This document shows positions 26,316-37,988 of a stretch of DNA of 64,000 nt, in pieces. Below the pieces are notes generated by a model, which ran no database searches, was not told where the DNA came from, and saw nothing but the letters and a program-made list of their open reading frames with translations. A program made the translations under genes and the position numbers. Source of the DNA: Physcomitrium patens (lineage: Eukaryota > Streptophyta > Bryopsida > Funariales > Funariaceae); assembly GCF_000002425.4 (NCBI RefSeq), contig NC_037253.1, positions 9,339,310 to 9,403,309 on the forward strand. The letters are read 5' to 3'. The stretch's first letter is position 1, and each line of letters begins with the position of its first letter.

Positions 26316-26842
26316 TTAATCTTCAACCATCTATATCTTTATTAACTTCTTGTCTTTGTCTTCTTTAATCTAGTCTTCAACCATCTGTACCTTCATTTTA
26401 TCTTACAACTCTTATAATTCTATATTAGACTAAAAGTATATGAAATAATATGCAAGTATGTCAATTATAATCTTTTATTATATTTTTCTTTTGATGATAA
26501 AAACATAACTTTGGAGCTATTTATAGCTTTTTATAGTGTATTTCTTTTAATACTATTTAAACATAGTGAAAGTAATTTATTCCTAACTACTATAACTACC
26601 AAAGGTGGTTTCAACCACCTTGTTTTTTGAACATATGGGCGGCTAATCCTTTTGCCTTTTCATACTCCCTTATTATTTTCTAACCTTACTTATACTTGTT
26701 TCTATAAGTTATTTTTATACCAATTTTCATTTCTTTTTCCTTCTTTTATACTAATCTATTTCTTTCATAATTTTTTATAATACATCTTCTTAATAAAATA
26801 ATATCTTTATTTTATTAATTATAATTTCTAAAGTTAATAAGG
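26316..26842. repeat. Copy 2 of the ~0.5-kb direct repeat (possible LTR)
   Basis: Partner of 20207-20727, same orientation, ending TTTCTAAAGTTAATA. Its left end is interrupted by the chromovirus LTR. Confidence 0.55.
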
Positions 26843-27540
26843 TATGAAGTGAATTAAAGTTTAGAATTTAAAAATTAAATTAATATTAAATATCTTAAGT
26901 ATAAAAGGTATATTTGTCTAATGTTGAAAATTAACATAATAAATAACATAGTTGATAAAAACTTATTATATCAAATAAAGAACTAAAAGTGATGAATATA
27001 TTATAAGTTTTTTAAAATGTAGATATTTTAAAAATTTAACATATCATCTTATCTTTATAATAATAAAATCAAAGACCTTTTAGGTATATAAATTAACTAA
27101 ATTATTTTATGGTAACAAAATATTTTTTAATAAATATATAAAAATCCAAAACATTCTTCAAAAGTACACATGGGTATGACAATTTTTTGTTTATTTCTAT
27201 TTTCTTCCCTTTCTTCTTTCCCTCCTTAACAATTTAAATTTAAGTATTTTATTGAAAGAATATTTGAAATTTAATGAGTATTTTCTTTTTGTAGTATTGA
27301 AAAAATAAATAATTTAAAGTCTTTACAACCATTTTTGTATTTAATTTCTAAAATTCACTTCTTCAATTTTATTAATACAATATTATTTAATAATATGTGT
27401 TTTTACATACACACACTTGTCTACATTTCATAGTAATTTCATTATAAATAAAATTATCAGTATTTTCAAAACCACATTTAAATGTATATATATATATATA
27501 TATAAGAACACATTTCCATAATCAAATTCCTTTTCACTAT
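26843..27540. other. AT-rich intergenic DNA, no gene seen
   Basis: Contains a TA run at about 27484-27504. Composition switches sharply to GC-rich at about 27545, where the BI-1 promoter begins. Confidence 0.5.
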
Positions 27541-27563
27541 TTACCAGTACAAGCCATATGAAG

Positions 27564-27570
27564 CACGTGG
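27564..27570 (+). promoter_or_regulatory. G-box / ABRE core (CACGTGG)
   Basis: CACGTGG is the plant G-box bound by bZIP and bHLH factors. It lies about 600 bases upstream of the BI-1 start codon, in a stretch with several further ACGT cores (near 27588, 27627, 27665, 27672 and 27691). Confidence 0.5.
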
Positions 27571-27689
27571 AGCCTACATTCAACACACGTAGATGCCAAG
27601 TCAGCAATAACGGTGTCAGTCGGTCGACGTGGACCCGCAACGCCATTGGTCGAAGACACGACCCTACGTGGACGTCCGACCACGATCTT

Positions 27690-27699
27690 CCACGTCATC
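27690..27699 (-). promoter_or_regulatory. UPRE-type element (GATGACGTGG)
   Basis: The plus strand CCACGTCATC reads GATGACGTGG on the minus strand. It contains TGACGTGG, a plant unfolded-protein-response element bound by bZIP60/bZIP28-type factors. It is about 210 bases upstream of the TATA box. CGTGG (27628-27632) and ATTGG (27645-27649) nearby form an inverted ERSE-like pair but with 12 rather than 9 bases between them. BI-1 is an ER-stress gene in other plants, so the link is plausible but untested. Confidence 0.5.
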
Positions 27700-27903
27700 C
27701 GATTTGTGAGTTGGGGGGAGAACACGGCAATCTCAAGAGTCGTGTCCTTCTTCGAAACTACGAATAGGTTCCCCAAACGTGGGATCTTTGGGAACCTTCC
27801 CCGCGGTGGATGTGAGGGAACAGTCAGTAAGAGAAAAGGAAAGGAGCGGAGAGACGGCGATGCTCTAGAGGGTTCCTTCCTTCATCTTCCCCCACACAGA
27901 ACG

Positions 27904-27912
27904 GTATATATC
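27904..27912 (+). promoter_or_regulatory. Likely TATA box of BI-1
   Basis: GGTATATATCC in an otherwise GC-rich promoter. Transcription would start near 27935, and there is no upstream ATG between there and 28162. Confidence 0.55.
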
Positions 27913-28161
27913 CCTACCGGGGCGAGTTCCTCGAGCGTTGAAGTATCAGCTCGGGAGACATTATTTGCCGGTTCTCGTCACAGGTGCTTGTGGTTCGTGT
28001 GGGTTGGAGTCGCTTTCGAAGATAACAAGATAACAACACGAGGTCCGCATTAAGGTCGTTTTGGTGATCAATTCGATACGCCTTGGTGGGAAATTGGTGC
28101 AGTTTGGAGGAAGATCGAGATCGCCGTGTGGGGATTGGTTGAGGGTCGGAGCGCGGGAGAG

Positions 28162-30804
28162 ATGGATTACGCTGCGTCGTTTTTCGAGGGGCGCGGGTCG
28201 CAATGGAATTACAACTCGTTGAAGAACTTCAACGCCATTTCCACGGCCGTGCAGCATCATCTGCAGAGGGTAAAGGGTTTTGCCCAACTCGGGTGGTGTG
28301 TTTTTGGTTGTTGTGACGAGGGGTTTGTAGTGATTGTTTGGATTATTGCTTCCCTTCCTCTGGTTGGATGCGAATTCGGACGAGTTCCTGTTGAATGGGT
28401 GTTTTGTGATACGATGCTAATTTCGTGTTGAGCTTATTTATTCTGCGTTAAAGATAACGTACTTGTTGGTTTAATATCTTCTAGGGTTTGAATTCTGTGT
28501 AAAGAACTTGTCGTGGGGAAAGATTTGTTGAAATATACGGCTTAACTTGTTTTAGTCGGTATTTTTGCATCTATGAAAATGTCAATGGAAGGAAGCCAGG
28601 TGTAAGACTCATTGAAATTTGCACATGTGCATACAATTTCTCAATCCCTAGCTCCGTATTCTTGCAGGTTTACATGACTTTGGCCGCTACCGTTCTTTTG
28701 TCGGCGGTGGGGGTGTACATCCATACTTTGTGGAACATTGGAGGCATCATTACTTCTTTGTTGTTCATCGGCGCCAGTACATGGCTTGCAGTTACTCCTT
28801 CAACGGCGGAGAACGAGGTATGTGGATCGAGGCACATCATACTAGTCTTAAGACCGGATCGCGTCAACCGTAAACATGAACCTAATATGTACCCCTTTTT
28901 CTGCAATCCAATTGTGAATGTGTTCTAATTCCTTAATTTATCAATATCTTTACGAAGTCGAATATTGATGCAATCGCTGAAGGAGGAAAGTATTGCGCTC
29001 TTTTTGATAAATGAGACTATGATACATCGACAATTTGTGGAATTTCAGTGATGTATCTAGGCTCGTTGTGTTATCATGCCCATTACAACGGAGTTCACGG
29101 CCGTAGTCTTTAGTTTCTTTATAATTTATTCTACATATCGCTATAATAGTTTCTGCATAAGTGTCTTTGTTTCTAAAGTGTTCTGTTCTTGCCAAAAGAA
29201 TAAAAGGCTGCAGCTGTTGGGTGCTGCTGCTCTTTGTGAGGGGGCATCTCTTGGAACATTAGTAGGGCAGGTCCTTCAATTCAACCCCAGGTATGTCGCC
29301 AAATAGTGTCATGTATTGCGAAACATTTGCAATAAGTTTGATTAGTTTTTTTTACTTTATTATTATTATTATTAATATTATTATTATTATTTTATCACAT
29401 ATCCTGGTCGTAAATTCGTGCAATGTCGGATGAACGCATATTACTCAGGGGGCATCATGTGGATTGTTTTTATTTTACTTTATTTTATTTTCAGACCTTC
29501 CTTATTACACGCTATGAACTTAGATTCAATCATCGTATTTAATGAGTTAATTCTGTAATTCTTTCCTCGAAACAGACTTGTCTCACAATGTGCCACAACT
29601 TTGGCTCTTCTGTAATTGGTTTTTGCAGTATTGTCATGTTCGCATTCCTCGGCTCCACAGCAATCTTCGCTTGCTTCACTGGAGCCGCTTTGCTAGCAAA
29701 GCGTCGAGAGTACCTGTTCCTGGGAGGCATCTTGTCATCTGTCATCAGTATGATGCTTATGATGCAGTTTGGCTCAATGTTTGTTGGTCGCGGAGCGTTT
29801 ATGTTCAACGTTGAGGTATTTTTCTATTCACCGATTATTTAAGGGATTGCGTGTGATTCTTTTGCGCACGAAGATGTTTTCAATTCGCAACCTTTTCATG
29901 ATCTCGTACTGGTGCCACAATTTGTTCTATCTAATGTTTTGTTTGTGTGAATTGAGAGACTGTTTTTGCTTGGTTGCTCATTACTGATAGTTTTATGCTA
30001 TTCGTGTTTCAGTTATACCTCGGATTGGCTGTGTTTGTGGGCTACGTGTTGTTCGACACCCAGATGATCATTGAAAGGGCATCACTTGGTGATTATGATT
30101 ACATCAAGCATACATTAGACCTCTTCATGGATTTCGTTGCTATCTTTGTGCGCATATTGGTTATTATGGTTAGTGTTGAACCCTACCCTTGTATGAAATT
30201 GTTCTTGTGCTTGCTAACTTCGCTTATGGTCTTAATCTGCTCACCTTGGCTCACCTTATTCCTTGCTTAGTTTTGATCATCGTATTTCATCCTTAAACAA
30301 CTTGGCATGTTGGAAGATCCGCTGTTAAGCACAGTTCCAGCGATCTTTTTAAAGGAAAATTGAAAGTAATAATGGTAGAGATTGTGGTTCACAGGGTAGG
30401 TAATGGATGGTCGTCCTGCCGTATGATATTCATCGCATTGTATTTCTCACTAGCTAATCGTTACTTTTCTTCTTGTATTTACATCAGTATGCGAATTCAT
30501 CTCATTCTTTCAACATAAGATTTTTTTGATGTAGTGATTAGTTCTCACATTTCCTACTAATCATCTTTTAAGTCTTTACAGGATTACTATTTGTTACTGG
30601 GTTTGGTTTTCAGAATTGTTTTAATAATAACTTACTACAATGGCAAAGTCAGTTTGGGGTCTTGATGCTATGAATTTTTGAAACTATTCTTCATGGAGAT
30701 GGCCAAAGAACATAGATGGTTAACCGATATTCTGTGGGGTACAGACCAAGAACGCGAATGAAAGGGAGCGCAAGGATCGTGAACGCCGGAGGCGCCGCGA
30801 TTAG
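28162..30804 (+). CDS. BI-1: Bax inhibitor-1 (BI-1), ER membrane cell-death suppressor
   Basis: Six exons fit: 28162-28269, 28668-28817, 29199-29290, 29629-29815, 30013-30168 and 30745-30804, with GT-AG introns and joined phases. They give 250 aa, the usual plant BI-1 length. The start [20 protein letters not shown] and the block [20 protein letters not shown] are typical. About seven hydrophobic segments follow, including [56 protein letters not shown] and [19 protein letters not shown], then [20 protein letters not shown]. The charged tail [18 protein letters not shown] matches the C-terminal region that binds calmodulin in Arabidopsis BI-1. BI-1 dampens ER-stress and stress-induced cell death, probably through ER calcium and sphingolipid handling (family knowledge). 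The promoter carries ER-stress-type motifs. An AATAAA at about 30980 is a likely poly(A) signal. Confidence 0.96.
29358..29392. repeat. TTA microsatellite in BI-1 intron 3
   Basis: A run of (TTA)n with one interruption, lying between exons ending 29290 and starting 29629. Typical of AT-rich plant introns. Confidence 0.85.
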
Positions 30805-33800
30805 AGCAATGCAACATGGTGACGTGGATTCATGTATGGAGGGTTGTTTGCTTTTTCAATCTGTGTGGTAATGTGAAGGCTCGCTTACATTTAGCTCATC
30901 TGGGCTTGGTGATTAAAGCTTTGTGTAGCAGGTAGTTTTGTAGATCGTATTAGGAACTTGTACAGATGCTCCTTCACAATAAAGGCAAGAAGACTGAATT
31001 TATCATTATGGTGTAACGTTTTTGAGGGTCTGTGTCAGGTGTGCATGATTTTCTGGTTTAGACAGTTGTCGTTAAATAAATAACATGTAAGTGAGAAAAT
31101 GCAGTTAACCTAATTTAGAGAAGAATTAACAAAGTAACACTTTTGTATTAAGATACTAAGGAATGTAGTAGTCTTGACTTGTAAAAAAATCACTTACCTT
31201 TTTTAGTCTTTATATTTGTGATTTTAAGACAATTCTTTATTTTTAATGTCGTAATGATTTTTAAAACATTGTAATAGATAAATTCGTTGTTATTAAATAT
31301 ACAAATTCTACCCAAGTTGGAATATATGAATTTAATAAATTTTATATCATCTATATCACAATCTCTTCATATGTCAAGTGTATGATTTAAACTTTTTATT
31401 TTTTATTTTTTAATTTTTTGTCTTGTTACATCTAATAACATTAAAGTTTGTGCTCAATATTATTTGTAGTAATTATCAATTTTAATACAATCTATAAGAC
31501 ATGATTTGTAATAATATAGATTCTAAATTTCATGCAATATCTAATCTTCTCAATATTATTAATAAAATAAAAAATTATATCAACTTTAAACGATGGCAAC
31601 TAATAAACTTTGCCTTGTTATGCATATTATATATTTATTGCTAATCTATTTAGTGATAATTATATAGATGATTTGTTAATGATATTTAAGATATGTGAGT
31701 TGATTTAGTAAATGCTTGTGTCAATTTAACAATTTCCTTTTTTTACATTTAATTTTTTTTCTTTTCTATTATGTGGTAATATATGCTTCCAATTTATTTA
31801 TTTTTTGGGGCATGTATATCAAAGTTGTAAGAACTAAACTTAGAGAACATTTTTGGACCTTGAAATGAAATGTGTACTCCATAAAAATAAATAAAAAATA
31901 ACACAGTTATTGCTACTCCAAATTTATTATTTCATTTTAATTATCTATTAGTAAAAAAAAATACAATATTTTTTAGTTTTAAGATTAAATAATTTAGATG
32001 TTTAAATATAAATATATTTATATAAAGAATTGTTAATGCTACATCTCTAATTGGTATTGCTACACCTCACATGACTTAAATTGACTAAATAGCAAGCTTC
32101 TATACTTAGGACTCATTTGGCAACTCAATGTTTAATCCCAATATTGATCCAAAAATATAATAAATCCAAAAATAGATTTTATTTTTTGGCAATTCATGTT
32201 TTCAAAATGAATTAAAACAGCTTGCAACCTATTTTTTCATAAAATATTCATTGTCTCCCTTCCAACCACTACCTTTTCTTAAAGCAAAGAAAGGAAAAAA
32301 TGTACAAAAAAAAGAGGCATATTATTAGTTGTCTACAAGGAGGTCATGTAGAGTGTAGAATTATAAATATATTGTAATTGAGATGCATTTTAGAAAGTAT
32401 TCCCAATTATAATGAGTTTAGAATCAATTACTTTGGATTAGTTTTGTTTGTGATTTAACTTCTAATGTTATCTTACTACTTATATATTTAAGAATAACAA
32501 AGTCTCACTTTCTTACAATATTTTCTAGATTCATCTTTTGAGCACAATCCAAAATTAGAGCATTCTGCTACATTCTCTGAAATTTTCAAAGGAAAAAATT
32601 TGCATAAGTTTAAATATGAAAATCTCAATCATATTGGGTTTATCAAGGTTATTCACTAAAAAAAATCTACATTTCGAGCAAATCGATTCAAAGCTCGCAA
32701 ATTTATCAAATTCTTCAACCAATATCACTTTGTAAACTTTAGTATGTTTAATTTAACATGTACAACTAAAACATTCTCTATAATTAAAAAAACAAAACAA
32801 ACATAGTTTATGTGTCCATTTAATCTGTGACATGAGCTTGCAAAACTACTATTAACCACACAGACCAGTCCTGTTGTTCATTTCAAGTCATAATTCACCA
32901 CAACCGATCAAAAGTACTTCATATGCATTAAGTCCCAAACCACATGATCATTGACGGCAAACAGAGTCAAAATAACATAATTAATAGGGTTTAGAACCGA
33001 CGTACGTAAATCCAAACCTCAAAACAAGCACATATATCACACATTCATATTCAAGAGAACACTGCTCAAGAACTGATATAACACCCACCAACATGGACAC
33101 TACAGAGGGGAAAATAATACCACAACATTAAATCAGAAATGAGGCTGTGCTTTTCGGTTAGTGAAGAACATATGCGAAAATACAGAATAATTGAGACAAC
33201 TGCACGATGGTGATGACATGAAGAACAATGTACAAATGTCGGTAGAAAACAACCAGCGAGAAGACAGAAACCACAGACACTGATAAAAGAGACTCTTATC
33301 TTACTTGAACAATTTGCAAGAAAATCAAGAGTAGAGAATGCTTTCAGTGTACTGATGGGATTCATCAACCAATATCACTGCACTGTCCATAGCAAATGGC
33401 AGCACTCATGTTGTGACAGCGTTCAAATTACTGAAGTTTTTCATCAAATATGTCTGTCAAGCTAATCCCAATACCTGGTGGATGTCAGTGGCAGCTCCTT
33501 CACATTCCAAGCTCTTCACAATTTATTAACCTGTGCATTACTAGTCGCATCTCCAGCAAAGAAACGTCCGGAAACATGCTCAGCAAATACCATCAGCAGA
33601 AATGCAACTCCAGATAAAGGATTAGTGTACCTCCGAAGACATCGACAGATAGAAATGTGTGTGGGGACAAATAGATCTTGTCGAGAAAAGAATGAAGAGG
33701 CAAGAGCATGCGAAAATGTTATACTTTCTATCAACCGTGTTGCGAATTTCTCAACAATAAGAGTCCACTAAGAGTCCACTAAAGTAGAATGCCGAGGGAT

Positions 33801-33934
33801 ATGGTTATTACAACTGCCTCCTGATGCCCCAAAGATTTCCTACACTTCCCAACCCTGATCTCAAATTACACTAAGAATTAAAAAAGAAAAAAAGAAAAAA
33901 TCCCAGAATAAAATAGAATCTCGGAAACCCCAAA
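30805..33934. other. BI-1 3' UTR, AT-rich spacer, then probable uS17 3' UTR
   Basis: The first ~230 bases are BI-1 3' UTR. From about 31080 to 32850 there is only AT-rich DNA. From about 33000 the composition becomes gene-like but no homologous frame is present. The last few hundred bases may be 3' UTR or flank of the minus-strand uS17 gene. Short frames here show no family features. Confidence 0.45.
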
Positions 33935-34387
33935 TTAGGCAGCGACAGGGCTCTCAGCTTCACTCTCCAATGGAGGCAATGTGGGGGCGGCAAGCCTCTC
34001 ACCACGAGGCCGACCAACCTTGCGCTCCACAACAATGAACGTCTTGCTCTTACTGATAGGTTTGCACTTCTCGAGAGTGACGATGTCGCCGACGTTGCAC
34101 TCGTTCTCAGGATCGTGCGCGTGGTACTTCTTTGCCGACTTGATACGTTTCAGGTACTTGGAGTGGGGCGCAATTCGGGTGACCTCCACGGCGATGGTCT
34201 TGTCGTTCGAGGCACAAATCACTCGACCCTGAATCTTCTTCATGGCTTCCACTCGCAACGGCCCAGCAGCAGAGGACGGGGACATGGGGGCATTCGCATG
34301 CGCCAGTTTGGTACCGGCCATGGACGAGCCCAGCGACAATTGCGACGGCGCGCTCATAGACAGCGAAGTTCCGACAATGGACGCCAT
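33935..34387 (-). CDS. RPS17: Plastid small-subunit ribosomal protein uS17 (S17)
   Basis: This uninterrupted frame gives 150 aa from ATG at 34387 to stop at 33935. The open frame continues upstream, but MASIVGTSLSMSAPSQLSLG is a typical plastid transit peptide start and the upstream part is unlike coding sequence. Residues 1 to about 47 are transit peptide, ending near LRVEAMKKIQG. The bacterial-type S17 domain follows: GRVICASNDKTIAVEV, RIAPHSKYLKRIKSAKKYHA, HDPENECNVGDIVTLEKCKP and ISKSKTFIVVE. The OB-fold core and the KKYHAHD and VGD motifs are intact. It binds 16S rRNA in the plastid 30S subunit. The acidic and proline-rich tail (about 25 aa) is an extension. The lack of introns is usual for this gene in plants. 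Confidence 0.95.
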   Translation of the reverse strand: MASIVGTSLSMSAPSQLSLGSSMAGTKLAHANAPMSPSSAAGPLRVEAMKKIQGRVICASNDKTIAVEVTRIAPHSKYLKRIKSAKKYHAHDPENECNVGDIVTLEKCKPISKSKTFIVVERKVGRPRGERLAAPTLPPLESEAESPVAA

Positions 34388-34731
34388 CGTTGCAGTCAGA
34401 CCCACGTCCGCAATCGAGCTCGAAACACACAAATTTCTCGCAAACCTGCAAAGACAGCTACGGCGCTGGAGTGTGCGCAAATGTTTGGAGTTCGGATAAG
34501 GGGAGGAGACGGGGCCGGGCCGGGTGCGCAGGGCGAACCCCGATGGCCCTCTACCCGTTCGACTCCGTGTCCACATGGATCCTATCGTTTCATTTCTGGT
34601 GTGAACCCGGCTTTCGTGGAGGTTTCGTCCAAGCCCTTCCAAATGATATTCTCACTATCTCTCATTCAACGGTGGGTCAATGGGCATGAATTTGTAATGT
34701 AATGGAATAAATGGAATAAATGGTATAAATG

Positions 34732-34769
<38 letters not shown>

Positions 34770-36465
34770 TAATATAATGGATTTTATTTTATATGGAATG
34801 TATGAATTGTATTGACTATTGTGTGTTTGTTTGTTTGTTTTGTTTTATTTTTCTTTGGCAATATCATGTATATCATCATGGAAAAAAATTATAATTTATG
34901 TATCTTACAACATGTAAATATGAAAATTTTGTGAAAATTACCAATTTAAATAAATAAATAAATATTTGGCATGTATACCAAAGATAATTTACATACTAAA
35001 TGTATATTTTATTTGAATAGGTATTTAAATAAAGCGGTGCATTTTTTTGTGATTACAAAAAATTATACTAACATAACCAAATTTTTATTTTCAATGTTGT
35101 TTAATTAAAATCAATATACATGTATATAGTTTTTAGATTTTGTATATTTTAGTCATGAATAAAAAATACATAAAGTATATTTATAATTATTGAAATACTT
35201 TTTGGTATTTTAAAACATATAATTTTTTTTATAAAAGTGTATGGATTTCAAACTAAGTTTTTGTTTCTCTCATATTTATGCCAAAAGAAATTTATTATTT
35301 TACAAGAATAATATTTATCAACAAAATCTAATTCTAAAAAGGCAAGGAATTTCTACCAAAGTTGTTTTTAGCTATGAAATTACTAATTAAAAAATTATTC
35401 ACAAGACTAAGGAGACCACAAGACGTGGTAGAATGGCATAGCTAAATCTATAACCATCCTCATCATCATCTTCATGTGAGAATTCATGCTTATTGAGGTC
35501 TGTTCTACCAATAATGCTAGACTAATGAATCTACTGCATTGTGAAATGATCAAAATCTGATGCTCCTCTCTCTTGTGCGAGATTTGTACAATTGACTCCA
35601 AAAATTCAGTAAGATCTCTTTGCTTCTCATCACACAGATTAGTTCAGACTGAGCACCACCAAGCACCTTAGATATTAGAGTTACACTATCTTTTACTAGT
35701 AACAAGGTAGTGAAGTTCAAATCCAAGAAAGTACCAAGTATGTCATTGTGAGAAGAACATGGATAGACAACATGTTGGATTTCTACTTATGTTTTGTTAA
35801 AATAGATATATATATATATATATATATATTAAAATCAAAGCATTTGTGTGCTTTTGATTTATGATTATATCCTATAAGTATAGATGTTTTGGCTTTGAAA
35901 TCTAGTTTTTTAAAATTTTCAAAAGAAAATAGGATAAATAATTAAATATATATAAATGAACTAAGTGGGGCATTTTTATCAAAGAAGAGTTAAAATTAAA
36001 TAATCATATAAAGAACTTAATGTAAGATGGAATCGAAGGTATAATTAATTGTTGAAGTAGCTTTCTTCCATAAATAAGATTGTGGATGTACACCAAATTA
36101 TAAACTTTGCATAATTCTACAAAAATACCTATTTTTTTCTTAGCAATGTTATTTTGTTGAAAAATGCCTATTATAAATTATCTTTGTATATCATTCTTAG
36201 CACAATAAGAATTGAATTAATTTAAAAAATACTCTTCACTTCAATTTTTTTATAAGCAAGTTAGCCTTTGCATTGTTTTTCTTTAACCATTTGTTTAAAA
36301 TCTTTGAAGGTTTTAACTGTATTATTTTGTATCAAAAATAGAATCAATATCTCTTTGAATAATTATCAATAAATTTTAAGAGATATCAAGATCCTATAAA
36401 AGATTTGATAGAAAGGAGTTCACATAAATTTGAACAAATTATTTTAAGTAGCTTGATAGTTAGAT
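34388..36465. other. uS17 promoter, then AT-rich DNA
   Basis: 34388 to about 34690 is GC-rich and is probably the uS17 5' UTR and promoter. A 10-bp AATGGAATAA-like tandem lies at 34701-34734, followed by a TA run at 34735-34762. Another TA run is at about 35806-35830. A slightly GC-richer patch at 35400-35700 has a short minus-strand frame (35407-35601) that I do not recognise. No gene is called. Confidence 0.45.
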
Positions 36466-37000
36466 TGTTATCGATATATATTTATTGTAATTATTATCTA
36501 AATAATATGAATAAGTAGAAGTAGGTAAAAATAGATTAATTTCAGAATATCTTGTAGAGAAGCTTCTTAGAAGATTTATAGACATTGCTTTAGCTTTATA
36601 TGTATTTTTAGTTGATTGATAGGTTAGAAACTTGATCAACAAGTTAATCACATGTTGATAGCTTGTAAAATAAGCTAATTATGTAGCACCTATATAAAAA
36701 AATTACCTTGCAAGTTAAAATATATGTTGTACAAAGTCAACATGTTTTGGAGGTCCTATAGAATGTCATCATGTAGGTCTTAAGTAGATAGTATATATAG
36801 AGACAAGAGTGAAGCTTTTTTCACTCTTATTAATTCTTTTCTTACTTTTAATCTAGTTTTAAGTGTCTCTAATTTTCTTATCCTTTGATAATAGCTATTT
36901 TATTTTATTTTTAATATACATACTTCTTTATTTTTATTTTTTCATACTTTTTTGTAAATTTTAATATATATTTTTTTATTTTCAAGTTCATTTTTTTTAC
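36466..37000 (+). repeat. Chromovirus 5' LTR
   Basis: Aligns by eye with 55790-56335: both start TGTTAT..., share 'ttgatcaacaagttaa', 'catgttttggaggt', a 'agtatatatag' core and 'tctcta' blocks in order. The 3' end is approximate because the primer site is eroded. Confidence 0.7.
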
Positions 37001-37019
37001 TTGTTTTGAGAAATATTAG

Positions 37020-37988
37020 ATATTTTTTTTCTTTCTAAGTATTATTATGATGAAGCTTGTTAAAATAAAGAGTGCAATGGCACAAATGCAAGAACAATTG
37101 AAAGAGTTAATGCTTGTAATGCATCAATTCAATTTACCATTATAAGGAGAAACAAGAATGATAGAAAGTAGAGATATAGAGATGTTTGGAGTTGCTTCAA
37201 TATTTGCACCAAAGAATATATATATATAATAGTAAAAAACCATTCAAGTGCTAGAAAATCAAGAATTACCTCATTTGAGAAGTTTGATAGAACAAGATCA
37301 AAGTTTCAAGGCTTTATCAATCAAGTACAATTAGCAATTGAACTTCAATCCCAAAGCTATCCAATTCTAGAATCACAAGTTAGGTTTATTGGAAGACTAC
37401 TTTTTAATTGTGCATTATCATGATTTTTATCTTTTTTTGAGCAATATAATCCAATATTGAATAATTTGGAAGCTTTCTTAGCAAAATTTTGATCCATGTA
37501 TAAAAAATATGATATAATTTGTGTTGTAATAAATAAGATCTATATTTTACAATAAAGAAATCAATATGTAACATTATACGCTTCATATTTTAGATAACTT
37601 ATAATTAATATAAAGTAGAATGATGCTGCATTTATTAGCCAATTTTTTTATAGATTAAAATATGAAGTAAAAAAAATTGATGTTCAAATTACCTAATTGT
37701 CAAATATTGAGTCAAATAATTGATTTTGCTGTAAACTATGATAATTGACGTTTTGAATATGATCTAAAAATTGCATAAGTAGGCCTCAACATTATTATAA
37801 TTTAATGGTAATATCAATGGCTTTTCAATACATATCTTTGAAAGTAAAGGATATGCAAATTGATGCAGTATAATTAAAACCTCTTATTGAATAAAAAAGA
37901 CTTATCATTGTCAGAAAAGATTATATTTATATTGTAGAGAACCAAATCATACTTTCTAACATTGTCCAAAGAAGTGATATTGTCGTGT
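37020..37988 (+). pseudogene. Chromovirus gag remnant
   Basis: Contains the gag N-terminus corresponding to the minus copy at 25518 (plus strand about 37080), the FDRTRSKF-like capsid part (~37290) and, at 37921-37975, a zinc-knuckle remnant in which YCREPNHTF and HCPKK are separated by a stop and the first cysteine codon has become TAT. Many frameshifts and stops. Confidence 0.7.

Noticed and set aside
27613-28053. 146-codon plus-strand open frame upstream of BI-1
   Set aside because: It lies across the promoter, TATA box and 5' UTR of BI-1, is open only because the DNA is GC-rich, and shows no domain.
33478-33771. 97-codon open frame downstream of uS17
   Set aside because: No recognisable domain, Ser/Arg/Thr-rich; more likely 3' flank or UTR of uS17.
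34388-34642. N-terminal extension of uS17 to an upstream ATG at 34642
   Set aside because: The extra 85 residues do not look like protein, while the ATG at 34387 begins a normal transit peptide.
34115-34702. 195-codon plus-strand open frame over uS17
   Set aside because: Antisense shadow of the uS17 gene and its GC-rich upstream region; Arg/Gly-rich product without family features.
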